Of a stretch of 64,000 nucleotides of DNA, positions 1 to 9,541 are shown in pieces. How positions within the stretch are numbered: the stretch's first letter is position 1; the number at the start of each line of letters is the position of its first letter. The notes beneath the pieces are model-generated. The model searched no databases. It was not told the origin of the DNA and worked only from the letters and a program-made list of their open reading frames with translations. Position numbers and translations under genes: made by a program. Source of the stretch: Cristatella mucedo (lineage: Eukaryota > Bryozoa > Phylactolaemata > Cristatellidae); NCBI GenBank assembly GCA_009760855.2, contig WPIO01000098.1:622501-686500 (forward strand), read 5' to 3'.

Positions 1-254
1 TGAATTTATTAGAGGCCCGTCGACAGAGGGCTCTCGTGAGCATCTGGAAGCAACTACCTCAAATATCGGAGCTGGATTGGCCTCAAACATCCGTTCTGCC
101 GACTCAAGCGACATGCAGTGTACGTCCCTAAACAGTAACCAAGAACACCGCCCTGCCTACCTACGGGACTACGTGCCGCGAGACCAGAGCTTAATCGACC
201 GCTAGTGCAAAGAGATCGTGTTGGGTCCCCTTGACTTGCGCCATTCCGGCAAAG

Positions 255-590
255 AACTGTGATAGATTAGTAAGCAGTGACTGTAAGAAGTCGTCACGGT
301 AGTCTAAAATGCTCGATCAATTGTTACGTAGAATCCTTCTCTAAGCAAGCCTGAATTATTGAAATGCTGCGAGACTGAAAACTTAAGCAGACTTAACTGT
401 GAAGCTGGTGAGGTCGTCTAGTCAAAGGTAATGTAACCTAGGAATAAAACACCTAATCTTACATGCTAATGCTGCAGGAGTGGTGTTGGCAGAGCCAATT
501 ATGAGCAGTTAACTTTCGAATTTGTAAGTTCCCCTTGGTGAGCCTGAAAATAGTAAGTTGGGTTTGCTCCCACGAGTTTTGAGAACTTTT
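255..590 (-). mobile_element. Decayed LINE-a fragment (L2/CR1 group)
   Basis: The stretch from the words AGTAAGCAGTGA and AAGAAGTCG through AAGCAAGCCTGAATTATTG and GGCAGAGCCAATT to GTAAGTTGGGTTT follows, in order, the minus-strand C-terminal part of the LINE whose best copy lies at 30862-33733 (compare 31533-31820). It is heavily substituted and carries small insertions, so it is an old copy; no reading frame survives. Ends are approximate because similarity fades gradually. Confidence 0.6.
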
Positions 591-679
591 CTAGGATTTA
601 AATCGAAAGTGTTTTTGGATGGCGAGAAGATACGGCGTGTCATGCCTTTAAAGAGTTGTAACAATGTAGTGCATTACAA

Positions 680-736
680 CCAATATGTACATTTTAAACT
701 GTATAAAAGGCTGGCCTAGATAATCTGAGCAGTCAG
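680..736 (+). promoter_or_regulatory. Possible TATA-type core promoter
   Basis: CCAAT lies at 680-684, TATAAAAG at 702-709, and an initiator-like TCAG at 733-736, about 30 bases after the TATA element. The CCAAT-TATA gap is shorter than usual. Such words occur by chance in A+T-rich DNA, so this is only a candidate; the short ORF just downstream is the one reason to list it. Confidence 0.2.
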
Positions 737-763
737 CTGTATTTTGGAGTCGCCGTGTTACGC

Positions 764-871
764 ATGGCTGCCTACAAATGCCAAGATATATACAATCAAA
801 TGGCTGCTTGTGAAATCATCCAGATTATGACTGACATTATTGTTCCACGATTCTTGGATTGGGAGGATTAG
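764..871 (+). CDS. Short ORF of 35 codons below a TATA-like element
   Basis: ATG at 764 opens 35 codons ending in TAG at 869-871. The start has G at +4 but C at -3, so the initiation context is mediocre. The product would begin MAAYKCQDIYNQ and end FLDWED. I recognise no family, signal peptide or membrane segment. It could be a first exon or pure chance; its position about 30 bases after the presumed start site is the only support. Confidence 0.12.
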   Translation: MAAYKCQDIYNQMAACEIIQIMTDIIVPRFLDWED

Positions 872-1229
872 GAGCCGATTGCACAAAAATGAGCAAAATA
901 GGCCGCATGAAAGCTAACACCAGGCAATAGGAAGGCTGTTGGGCTTCCACGGTTGGAATGGATAATAAAGCTGGTTTGAGCTCTAGGCCAAAGAGCATCG
1001 GTGTACGTCGTGGCCCCTGTTGATAGCCAGTAGCAGTCCCCTGCAGTCTAGGATTGTCAGTCCTCTGATGTCTGAATTCTCTCAAGATTTAATGTTAGAC
1101 TTGTCTACACTACCGATACAGACTTAATACGCTAAGGTATGAGCACTCACCATCTCAGCAGCATTCCTGATACTGTTGGCATACCTACATACAATGGTAC
1201 AGCACCTACAAGTCTCTAGCCTTAATACA
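872..1229. other. Unassigned interval
   Basis: I see no repeat, RNA gene or recognisable reading frame here. Open frames on the minus strand have no family resemblance and no conserved paralogue in the window. Confidence 0.4.
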
Positions 1230-3660
1230 GTCTTCAGGCGTCGCCAGTATTTGCCGCACGTCGGCTTTCACTATGTAAAACTAGCAATAGGTCAAAAGTG
1301 AATGGTTCGCAATTTGGACAGAGTGTTTTGTAATATGCATTCAAAATTAGAGCATTAAGAAAGCATTCAGAACTGAGTTTTTTAGCGGAATGAGGTGGAT
1401 TGCCGCATTGACACCGACCATTGCTTTCGACTGTCGGGCTTTGCTGACAGTTAACGAACAAAGCAGCCTCAAACTGCAACGGTTTCACTTTGGTCGCAGT
1501 AAAACGTTTACGTACTGACAATTGGAACTTCGCACTGTTAATTTCTCCTCCATAGGCCGTGAATTGAGGTGTTAAACGTGGCAATTGCTGTGGATTGCCA
1601 TTCATTGCTAGCTATAGTAAGTGCTCGATTGTTTTGCTAAAATAATGTGATCTAACTGTAACCACCGTGTGCTGTGACGCATTAGAAAAATGTGATCTAG
1701 GCCCTGCCATTACCCGGTGATTTTCGATAGATCGCTATAGATTGCCGTATTTGCCCGGTCTATTGCCATCGATTGACATGCCTTTCCCAAGAATGAAAAT
1801 AAATATGTTGAAAGTATTTTGGCGCACAGTGAGATGCTGCGTGGAATGAGAATTTGAGCTTCGTGCAGCCGATTTCACGCCGATTTGCCTAAGGATTGTT
1901 GTGGTAAGGTATGTAATGTAATTTAATGTAATGTAATGTATCTCCGTCAGTAACTCCACAAAGTCATAAAGACCATGTGGGTGTTACGCAGGAGAGCTTT
2001 GTATAGCTCACTCACAGCCTAAGCGGCTTTTGGTATGCATTCGGTAGCCAACAGACTTCGTCTCACGCAACAAAGAGAAAGCGGGAAGCATAGCAGAGTC
2101 AGGAGAGCAGTTGAGGTAGTGAGTAGCATAGAAGTAGCAGCTCAGGACCGCTGAAAAAGATGTGCCACAGTCGACAGTTGGTGAGTAGATGTCATTGCGT
2201 AATGGCCTGCCTCTGCTTTCGATTGTAGTGTATCATTGCCAATTAACGTAAACAATAGCTTAACACTTCTGTGGCATCAATTTCAAAAATGAAATTTTTA
2301 AATGCAACGACAATTAGAGCTTTGCTCAGCCAATTTGCATTCAATTTTCCACGAGCTGCAGTCGATTGCTGCTTTGACACCAGCCGTTACCACAGACTGC
2401 CAATCGTTACAAGATTGTAAAAGCCCAATGGCCTATAGTAATGTGGTTGTGCCCTTTAATATATGTGCTTTTTTGAAGCTTTTTAAATTAGAGAATTAAA
2501 AAGGCAATTTCGGGGCATTTTTAATCGGATTGCTGTAGATTGTGGTATCGGCTCTCAGGCCATTACCATAAATTGCAATGAATTGCTGCAGAATGGTCGT
2601 GGAAATTATAGCAAAATTGTGCGATAACATATTAACTGAAAATTAGAGCAAGGTACAATCACTATTCTATAGCAGAGAGTGTAAGCATGCTGGTCGTTTT
2701 GCTGGTCCTTCCCGTAGATTGGGCTATTGGCCCGGGCCGTTACAGTCTGCTGCAGAACAATGGAGGCAGATATAGTCAAAATATGGGTTTACAAAAATCC
2801 GAAGAGTAAAGCAGTGTGCAATCATAATCAAAGCTTTTAATGTATGCGTTCTAGTAGCTTTTCGGTGGATTTCGACGGATTGTGGTGAATTGTGGTATGG
2901 TACTGTGTCGTTGCCGTCAATTGCAGTGCACTTCATGAGAATGCTTTGTCCCAATGGAGTGAAACTGTATTGGCTTATATTTAACTGGGTCAAGTTTTAT
3001 ATGCAATGTAAATTAGTGCCTCACGTTGGCGATTTGAGGATGATTTGCAGTGGAATATATAGTGAATTGCGGTATTTTCAATGTAATTTTGGGCAATTGC
3101 CGTGCATTGCCAGATTGTGTGGATTCACAATGTGCAACACAAGCTAGAGTTCCGCGAAATATATTTCTGGTCATTTTAGGTGAATGTTGTGGATTGAAGC
3201 GGATTGCAGTATTAGCCCGCACTATTGCAGTCGATTGCAGGCATCGTAAAAAATCGCCGTGCCAATACAAGAGAAATGTTATGAGGAAAATTTTTGCAGA
3301 GTTTACTGTCACATGCAATCAAATCAGAGCTATTCAAACAGGATTTTTTCATTGTGCTAAGGAATTTAGTAAGTAGGGGAAAATTGTGGTACTGGCCAGT
3401 TCAGTTGCAAGCTTATTTCAGTGGAGTTTGTGAGAAGGGGTGAGCGGATTCGCACAGAATTTTTGGACTACATTTAACATGTAGCATGTTTTAAAATACA
3501 ATCTTAAAATTTGCATAACTGATTTATAGTGGATTTGTAGCAAACCAAAGTGGATAAGGATTGATTGCAGTTGATAGCGGTACAGGCCTCTGCCGTTACA
3601 GCTCATTTGCATTGCATGTGAGTGAGCGTGAAGATATGAAAGCGGAAGTTAGATCAAATT
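1230..3660. repeat. Field of GGATTGC/ATTGCAGT fold-back repeats
   Basis: Variants of GGATTGC, ATTGCAGT, GCCGTTAC and GATTGTGGTAT recur every 100-300 bases (for example near 1400, 1690-1770, 2360, 2525-2585, 2715-2750, 2880-2930, 3060-3110, 3190-3240, 3560-3605). Several pairs face each other as imperfect inverted repeats: arms at 2539-2552 and 2559-2573, and at 3199-3216 and 3219-3238. Conserved linkers such as AATTAGAGC (near 1345, 2309 and 2641) show that these are diverged copies of one unit of roughly 0.25-0.35 kb. An S3 SINE interrupts the field at 1910-2198. Function unknown; it could be another hairpin-RNA array or a decayed satellite. Confidence 0.5.
1910..2198 (-). mobile_element. 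S3 SINE-like element, copy 1
   Basis: This copy matches 8078-8357 (opposite orientation) and 40222-40497 (same orientation) along about 250 bases, including the shared words GAGACGAAGTCTG, CTCTCCTGCGTAACAC and GGAGTTAC read on the minus strand. Its 3' end is a run of ATTAC pentamers (plus-strand TAATG repeats at about 1915-1940), a tail type seen in SINEs. No reading frame. I did not find a convincing pol III box, so the class is inferred from size, dispersed copies, tail and the target-site duplication at copy 3. Confidence 0.6.
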
Positions 3661-4000
3661 GAAGGTGCTACAATATGCACCCAAGATCTGAGATCGGTAA
3701 CGCCAATTTTCTGTCAATTCTAGCCAAATTGGAGTGCATTACGGTAACTCGTCGAACCCAGGGCCTTGTACAACGTGGCGTCTTTAAGCAGTCTTTCAGC
3801 TACCGCAGCCCTCGAGGCGTCTCCTTTATGAACTTCGCACCGACCAAGCCGGACGGCGGACGGCCGCGACCCGTAGTCATGACCTAAAGTCAGATGCGAG
3901 CTCTTCGAAGCAGAACTCGATCCTCACCACCCCAGCTTCCCTCGAAGCAAAGTGACTCAGGGTGCGACTCTGAGTTCAGCCAGCTGTATAGAGAAATACC
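3661..4000. other. Unassigned interval
   Basis: More G+C-rich than the surroundings. An open frame at 3675-3887 (+) has no recognisable domain and no paralogue, and lies next to SINEs, so I do not call it a gene. Confidence 0.35.
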
Positions 4001-4168
4001 AGCTGATTTAACACCCTTTTTTGTATAGCGACAGAAGAGACATAACGGCAATCACCACTGCTTGCAGAGGCTTAAACGATCGCCCACAGCAGCATTCAAT
4101 CCCATGACTTCGGATCCGAGATCGTGAAAAGCAGCCACCTTACCTAGTGTGTGCAATCACGGCTCACC
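4001..4168 (-). mobile_element. S2 tRNA-derived SINE, minus copy
   Basis: Read on the minus strand it begins GTGAGCCGTGATTGC, passes a tRNA-like A-box region (CTAGGTAAGGTGGC) and B-box region (GGGATTGAATGCTG, degenerate), then a body with GCAAGCAGTGGTGATTGCC and ends in TCTGTCGCTATACAAAAAAG and GTTAAATCAGCT. The same order occurs at 4275-4443, 9029-9195 and 58560-58724. It faces the plus copy at 4275-4443 across a 106-base gap. Confidence 0.75.
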
Positions 4169-4274
4169 AAGCAATATAATCAGTGTAATCAATCTGTGAA
4201 TTGTGTCTTTCTTTAGAAAGACCACAGTGCAAAGCGAGAGCTGTCGAGACTTATTTGACTGATTGCCGCCCTCT

Positions 4275-4443
4275 GTGAGCCGTGATGGCACACTAGGTAA
4301 GGCGGTTGCTTTCACGGCCTCGGTCCCGAGGTCGTGGGTTCAATTGCTGCTGTGGGCTTTCCTTTATCGCCACTGCAAGCGGTAGTGATTGCCAGATGGG
4401 CTCTTCTGTCGCTATACAAAAGGGGGCTGTTTCATCGGCTAGG
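4275..4443 (+). mobile_element. S2 tRNA-derived SINE, plus copy
   Basis: It starts GTGAGCCGTGATGGCACACT, with the A-box-like TGGCACACTAGGTAAGG and the B-box-like GGTTCAATTGC at 4338-4348 (consensus GGTTCRANNCC, last bases altered). The body and the 3' end TTCTGTCGCTATACAAAAGG match the other S2 copies. The head looks tRNA-derived; it cannot be a working tRNA gene because the acceptor stem and 3' half are replaced by SINE body. Confidence 0.75.
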
Positions 4444-5010
4444 ATTTTTTCTACCAAACAACGGTTGGGGCTCGCTACCAAAACTAACGCCCCGCTCACT
4501 GCTGATCGCTTTGAATCAGCATCACCGAGTCTTCTAGAGGGTGTTAATTTTTGTGACTCGGCACCGCATCCAAGCTGGCTGGCTCTTGATGACGCGCGGA
4601 CATTACGGAAAGCTGCAATGCCGTGCAAAGAGGAAATATGAAATTCCTCGGTAGAGTTTAATATCAGGCGGTCGAAACGCAGCTCGAATACACTGAGAAG
4701 GAACAGGTAGCCGCCATTATCCTGCATCGAGCGCTAAAGAGTTTCAATATCTGTAGGAGCCATTTGCTCTCTTCCTCTCACTCAAGAACTGCACATGCAC
4801 AGCTCAGATCAAAGCCTGCGGTACAATGCATGCTCGACCGCTTGACGGCTGCGGTCACACGAGTACAGGAAGCCGAGTGCGTGAGCTTCAGCAAGCAGCC
4901 TAACTGCAAGCAAGCCAGGTCTCTTTCATCTAAACGAATAGCTCAAAAGAGAGTACACAAATGTCTACTCAGGCTCTACCTGTACCCCTTATCAGGCTCA
5001 CAATATTGAT
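4444..5010. other. Unassigned interval
   Basis: Nothing recognisable. Open frames here overlap the flanking SINE or lack any family resemblance. Confidence 0.35.
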
Positions 5011-5062
5011 GGTCAGAGGTCAATGACACGATGCGGACTCTGCATCATAGTGACCTCTGACC
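5011..5062. ncRNA. Isolated near-perfect hairpin (candidate pre-miRNA-like)
   Basis: GGTCAGAGGTCA (5011-5022) is perfectly complementary to TGACCTCTGACC (5051-5062). The stem continues inward to GATGC (5029-5033) against GCATC (5042-5046) with one small asymmetric internal loop and an 8-base terminal loop. Total length of 52 nt and the single bulge fit a short pre-miRNA precursor. No related copy occurs elsewhere in the window, unlike the array hairpins. A cruciform, binding-site palindrome (it contains paired AGGTCA half-sites, the nuclear-receptor core word) or chance are alternatives. Strand undetermined. Confidence 0.4.
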
Positions 5063-5751
5063 AAGCTTCAATGCCAAGACCGAATTCTTGTGGTGTAATT
5101 TAGGTTTATTCTGTAGATTTCATTAAGTTTCTGATTAGGAAAATAGGAAGAAATTTCCAAGAAAAACTAGGCTTCCAAAATTTTTCAAGACACGTTTGAG
5201 CATGCAAGCTTCACAGGATGAACGTTAGCTTTCATCAGCAATGCCCGATACATAATATGTCGACGCTAAATCACGACGGCTTTGAAGCCTTCCAGCCTTG
5301 ACCCCTCGACCCTGCTGCTGGCTAATCTTGTCATCTATTGCACGTCGGAGGAGCAGCTCGCGCGACGTTGACTCGCGTTGGGGCTTTATTTCGTGTGCGA
5401 CAGAGAGGGATTTCCTTCGCTGGCTAGTAAAGATAGCGGCACGCATGTGTCACCTCTCTTAACAGGGATATGTTTTATAATTCACTTTTTGGAACATCGC
5501 CTCGTCAAAGGGAACTCGGAAGTATGTGCCAAGCAGAGAGGCCCGAGTCTCTCGCTCTAACTCACGTGCAGTGACGTCAGCAGATGCACCTCAAAAATGC
5601 ACGGCGAGACTGGTGCAATAGGGTATTCTGCACTGTTTAGCCGAAGATACTGAGCATAACGCGGCTATCGCTCGGGAGAGTCAATAAATTGAAGTAGCTT
5701 GCATATTAAGCCACCATTCGCAGGATGCCTTGACTGCGCTCGACCGGTAGA
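5063..5751. other. Unassigned interval
   Basis: No repeat or gene recognised. Overlapping frames at 5225-5446 and 5378-5560 show no domain or signal. Confidence 0.35.
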
Positions 5752-5997
5752 CTACTCAAGTGGGCTCTCCCAATTCTCGACTTCTCGGCGTTTGGATTGA
5801 GCTGAGATTCGTTGACTGTTCCGGTCGGACGGACAAGAATCCAAAGGAAGGGTCATTATACCTTGACTGCCTGGCTCTCTCATCGCTTGCCTCTGACGTG
5901 AGATAAGGTCGGCGAAACTTTTCGCTGCTGCTACGAAACAGTACACCAGAAGGAGAGCAGCGGCGAGAGTAGGCCGAGCTTTTAAATTAGCAGCCAT
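5752..5997 (-). CDS. Small ORF with signal-peptide-like N-terminus
   Basis: An 81-codon frame starts at ATG 5997-5995 in a favourable context (A at -3, G at +4). The N-terminus has a basic n-region (MAANLKARPT), a hydrophobic core of about 15 residues (LAAALLLVYCFVAAA) and small residues before a plausible cleavage site near residue 26, which is the textbook layout of a secretory signal peptide. The remaining 55 residues are polar and basic (SFADLISRQRQAMREPG...). AAG|GTATAA on the minus strand near 5862-5854 could be a splice donor, so this may be a first exon of a secreted peptide or protein. No homology is recognised, and random GC-rich DNA can encode Ala/Leu-rich stretches. Confidence 0.3.
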   Translation of the reverse strand: MAANLKARPTLAAALLLVYCFVAAAKSFADLISRQRQAMREPGSQGIMTLPLDSCPSDRNSQRISAQSKRREVENWESPLE

Positions 5998-6348
5998 GCT
6001 GAATGGAAATAAAAGCTATCTGACAAATTGAAAAAGCCCGATTATTTACGAAAGGCTGGTCGCTCAAACTGTATCCAAACTGACTGAGAGCATAATCTCT
6101 GACTAGGCGGCTTAGTCATGCTCAGCATGAGAGACAGATCTTCTCTTTCGTTCTTCTTTGCGTGAATGCAGGTATTTTTTACTTGCAGACGTCTTACCTT
6201 AGAAAGGCAACCTCACGCTAAAAAGCACCAGCATAACATGACAGAAATTCAATCGTGTATTAGAAAAACCGAAGGGCAATTCACGATTCGCTGACCTTTG
6301 TACTTTTGCATCTTGCTGATAATGCTTTTCAGCTTGGCCGCAATATAT

Positions 6349-6402
6349 CATTAAGGTAGTGTGACAGTCGAATTGATGTCTGACCACCCAAACGTTCTCC
6401 TA
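6349..6402. ncRNA. Array hairpin A2-1
   Basis: GGTAGTGTGACA (6355-6366) pairs with TGTCTGACCACC (6377-6388), 9 of 12 positions. The outer 5' half expected to read GAACGTT is lost, while AACGTTCTCC remains on the 3' side. Partly decayed. Confidence 0.4.
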
Positions 6403-6967
6403 AGCAAAGTGATTCGTTGCTAAAAGCTAAAAAAAATAGTCTGAAGGGGGACCTACAGAACTTACAAATCGGCTTCAGGTTTACAATGGCAAGTGCAAGG
6501 TAGAGACTTTTTGAGTATCAAGGTTCCAAAATGGTTAATTTCAGGCATTGCCAATATATGCATATATGTATATACAAATTTAAAAAAATGACAATAAACT
6601 GCACAATATAAGAAAGTTCGATCTCCCTAGTGGAGCTGAATGTCTTTGTACTCTATGCCTAACTTACAAAGTCCTAATGGCAGTACCGTGGAAACAAGGT
6701 CAAACTGAAGTCATGACGTCCTCTTACAGTGATTGTGATCGTACGCATTTCACACAATCTCTCCGTGGTTGTATTATTAAATTCTTTTTCGGATTACTTA
6801 AAGATGGCGGGAGTCATGTACTTAGCGAAATAAACTACAAGAAGACTAGAGACACCTTCAGTCATTGCAAATATAGCGATCATATAGCAATATCTGCTTA
6901 TATCCTCGTACAAAGAAGAATCCTTAATTTGAAAAATATAAAGTTCTGCAAAAACACACGTTTAGTT

Positions 6968-7045
6968 ACACTGTGAGATCATGGGGATTCCCTAGCAGAA
7001 GATATAATGCTCCGAAAAGCTATGCGCTCTCAAGAAGTAAGGCAC
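6968..7045. ncRNA. Array hairpin B4-1
   Basis: The 5' arm (TGTGAGATCATGGGGATT) faces the 3' arm (AAAGCTATGCGCTCTCAAG) around CCTAGCAGAAGATATAATGC. Pairing is reduced compared with the copies at 30053 and 44627, but position 0.63 kb after A2-1 is as expected. Confidence 0.4.
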
Positions 7046-7212
7046 AACGCTGCAATCTCAACTTAAAAATAATACAAATTTGCATTAGAGGTTTAAATTG
7101 CTAGGTTATACAAACAATAGCTCACAAACTGACTAAGTAATCCAAGAAAATAATTAAATTATCACCAATTTAAACCACACTGTACGAGTTTATGTAAACT
7201 AATATCACAGAT

Positions 7213-8077
7213 CCGTGGAATATGGAGCTCGTCTCCTGAAAACCCTATACCGTCATCTCTGTGGTCTTCACGGGCAGATCAACTTAGCCATGCCACAACC
7301 AAGATTTGCAATGCTTCTTTGGTAAAAGGAGTCGTACCAAAGCTCTTCAGTTCGGCAGTCGTCAGGCCCATACTTATTAAGCCTGAATTAGATCCCAAGG
7401 TCCTTGCAAACTCTCGCCCAGTTCCCCTCTTCCTCTCTAACCACAGATTCTTGAAAAAATTGTTACTAAGCAGCTGGTGGCACATATTGAAAAGAATGAA
7501 ATGTCGGAAACATTTCAATCAGGATCCAAGAGGCAGCACTCCACTGAAACTGCTCTCCTTTATGGTATTAATGACGTTCTACATGGAAATGGTGACGGGA
7601 GTGTGACTGCCCTAGCTCTGCTAGATCTGTAAGTTGCCTGCGACACCATTGCTCACGATGTTCTAATTGAATGATTGAGAACAACAATCGGTCTGGCAGA
7701 CGAGGCACTGACGTGGTTCAAGTCTTACTTGCATGATCATGTTCAGTCCGTGACGTCCGAGGGACAGGTTTCGCACATGAGACGGGTAACCTGTGGAGAC
7801 CCTCAGAGGTCAGTCCTCGGTCCCTTGCGGTTCTCCGTTTATACTCAACTCATAGGAAAAGGAAATAGGACCCATGAAAAAGGATATAAATTTTATGCGG
7901 ACAATCCTAGCTGTTCGTCATTCAAAACGTCTAAAATCTGCTGCAGCAACTGAGAAACTGAATGCTTGCCTCGCCGACATTTGATCCTGGATGTCAGAAA
8001 ACTTCTTGAAACTAAATGAGGATAAAACCGAACTGCTGCTCATAGTGCACCCTAAGCGTGTGGCGAGCTTCTTACTC
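7213..8077 (+). mobile_element. LINE-b fragment: reverse-transcriptase pseudogene
   Basis: In-frame pieces spell RT landmarks: AVVRPILIKPELDPK and SRPVPLFL near the fingers, then (with a stop) LLDL...CDTIAHDVL for motif A, TWFKSYLHDHVQSV, GDPQRSVLGPL for the PQGSxLGP block, and GYKFYADNPSC where FYADD has become FYADN. Thus the second catalytic Asp is lost, and stops and frameshifts interrupt the frame. It is a different family from LINE-a. It interrupts an array monomer and is followed directly by an S3 SINE. Confidence 0.8.
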
Positions 8078-8357
8078 AACGACAACTAATCTCCTACTGC
8101 CGACTATGGCTCATCCTCTCCACGTCCTGATCTGCTACTTCCATGCTACTCACTACCTCAGCTGCTCACCTGACTATGCTATGCTTCCCACTTTCTCTTT
8201 GTTGGATGAGACGAAGTCTGTTGGCTACCTAATGCGTACCGAATGCTGCCAAGGCTAATAGCATGCGATACGAAACTCTCCTGCGTGAAACACGCATAGT
8301 CTCTTTGCGCTGTGGCTTTTTTGAGTTTCAGAAGGAGATACATTACATTATATTATA
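8078..8357 (+). mobile_element. S3 SINE-like element, copy 2
   Basis: Runs from CAACGACAACTAATCTCC through TCTCTTTGTTGGATGAGACG to GAAGGAGATACATTACATTA, matching copies 1 and 3 in reverse. It inserts at the 3' edge of the LINE-b fragment. The 3' end carries an ATTAC-like tail. The middle has lost part of the sequence around CTCCTGCGTAACAC. Confidence 0.6.
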
Positions 8358-8819
8358 CAGGTCTGTGATTCAACTAAAAAAGTGATATCTACCTTTAGTG
8401 CTTTTGATAACAGTAACAGCGAGGCGGTAATGTATTTCTTAACTCATTTCAAGCACCTTTTGTTCAAACACTGGCACTAAATTTACGATGTTTTTTGAAT
8501 AATTAGTTTTCACGATTTTCTGAATATTCTTCATATAATTCACTAAGAAATCTACGAGCGTAACCAGCGTTAGTCACTCACGCAGTGGGTCACCTCACCT
8601 CAATGCAAGAGAACACTAGCACTGGTGGTAAACAGCAGCCAAAAACACTAAAAGACGACTATCGACGAGCAGGCCAGACTTTACTTCACTAGGCTGTTAT
8701 CATCTTGGTATACGATAGGTCGGGCATCATGATCTGAATATTTTAGTACGATCTCCCGCCGATGACAGATAGACCAAGGCCTTTAGCTTGGTTATTAGAT
8801 AGTTTAAACATAATGTTTA

Positions 8820-9300
8820 GAGCACGCTAAGATAATTTAATCGCTATTCAGGTGCTTTATGTACGTCATGGTGCTCCCACCAGCGGTCTGCAGCACCGGA
8901 TGTAAGGCGCTTACTCATCACGAATGAAGCCGTCGGTTCGAATCCTGCAGAGGGCGATGTTACATTGCCATCGGTGTGCTGGTCACCTTCGACCATTTTA
9001 AGACTATTGAGATTTACATTTCCGTGCTAGCTGATTTAACAGCCTCTTTTTATATAGCGACAGAAGAGCCTTTACGGCTATCACCACTGCTTGCAGTGGC
9101 GATAAAGGATAGCCCACCACAGGATTTGAACCCACGACCTCGGGGCGGAGGTCATGAAAAGCAGCAGCCTTACTCAGTGAGCCATTACGGCTCAGCAATG
9201 ATTCCTCCTTTGCTGCAAACTTAAAGTGCCTAGAGGGTGATAAAGTTCTCTGATAACGCCATACGAACGTGTTTTTATGAATAACTGGTGGTGACTGTTG
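8820..9300 (+). mobile_element. S1-related tRNA-SINE composite, copy 1
   Basis: A minus-type tail relic (ATTTAATCGCTATTCAGGTGC) is followed by a plus-strand tRNA-like head with an exact B box GGTTCGAATCC at 8935-8945 and its own tail AAGTGCCTAGAGGG...AAGTTCTCTGATAACGCC near 9228-9262. Paralogous composites at 36060-36470 and 52640-53030 share this arrangement, so it was duplicated with the array. An S2 SINE is nested inside at 9029-9195. Confidence 0.6.
9029..9195 (-). mobile_element. S2 tRNA-derived SINE nested in the composite
   Basis: On the minus strand: TGAGCCGTAATGGCTCACTG (A-box region), exact B box GGTTCAAATCC (plus 9122-9132), body with GCAAGCAGTGGTGATAGCC, and end TCGCTATATAAAAAGAGG then GTTAAATCAGCTAGC. 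The host composite resumes after it (compare the uninterrupted copy at 36060), so this insertion is younger than the composite. Confidence 0.8.
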
Positions 9301-9541
9301 TTGTGGCTTTCTTGCCGCTATAAAAATGAGACATGTAAATCAGCCAATACTTTCTTTTCAGGTGTTCTCAAGCTTATCAAGCAGATGTCTGTGGTCGCGC
9401 ATTTTGAAGAAGCTTTTAAATATCCTGGTAACCTTACACAAGCAAATATTTTACCTTAGTCGCTTAAGGCTGCTGAAATCGTTTCAGTTTCTATTTCGTA
9501 TTTAGAAATTTATTGGTAATTCAGCTTACCTTCATAACTCT

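Larger units (their letters stand above)
6040..7212. repeat. Array segment with A2 and B4 hairpins
   Basis: Begins near CGCTCAAACTGTATCC (compare CGCTCAAGTTTCTGAG at 13361). It contains the minus-strand donor-like CTTACCTT at 6193-6200, hairpin A2 at 6349-6402 and hairpin B4 at 6968-7045. The following CACTGTACGAGTTTATG resumes after two transposons at about 8358, where TAACAGTAACAGCGAGGC continues the same monomer. Confidence 0.65.
8358..9541. repeat. Array segment with composite SINE
   Basis: TAACAGTAACAGCGAGGC and AGGCCAGACTTTACTTC match the tail of B4 monomers (compare 14650-14950 and 30350-30650). After the S1-related composite, TCAAGCTTATCAAGCAGATG matches TCAAGCTAATCAAGCAAACG at 53034, showing the same downstream block. 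No intact hairpin remains here. Confidence 0.6.

Noticed and set aside
4293-4727. 144-codon open frame (-) and overlapping frames
   Set aside because: They read across an S2 SINE; openness reflects the G+C content of the SINE and there is no family resemblance.
8881-8960. tRNA gene
   Set aside because: An exact B box GGTTCGAATCC is present, but no acceptor stem or cloverleaf can be formed and the sequence continues into a SINE body. The same applies to 9029-9195 and 58560-58724.
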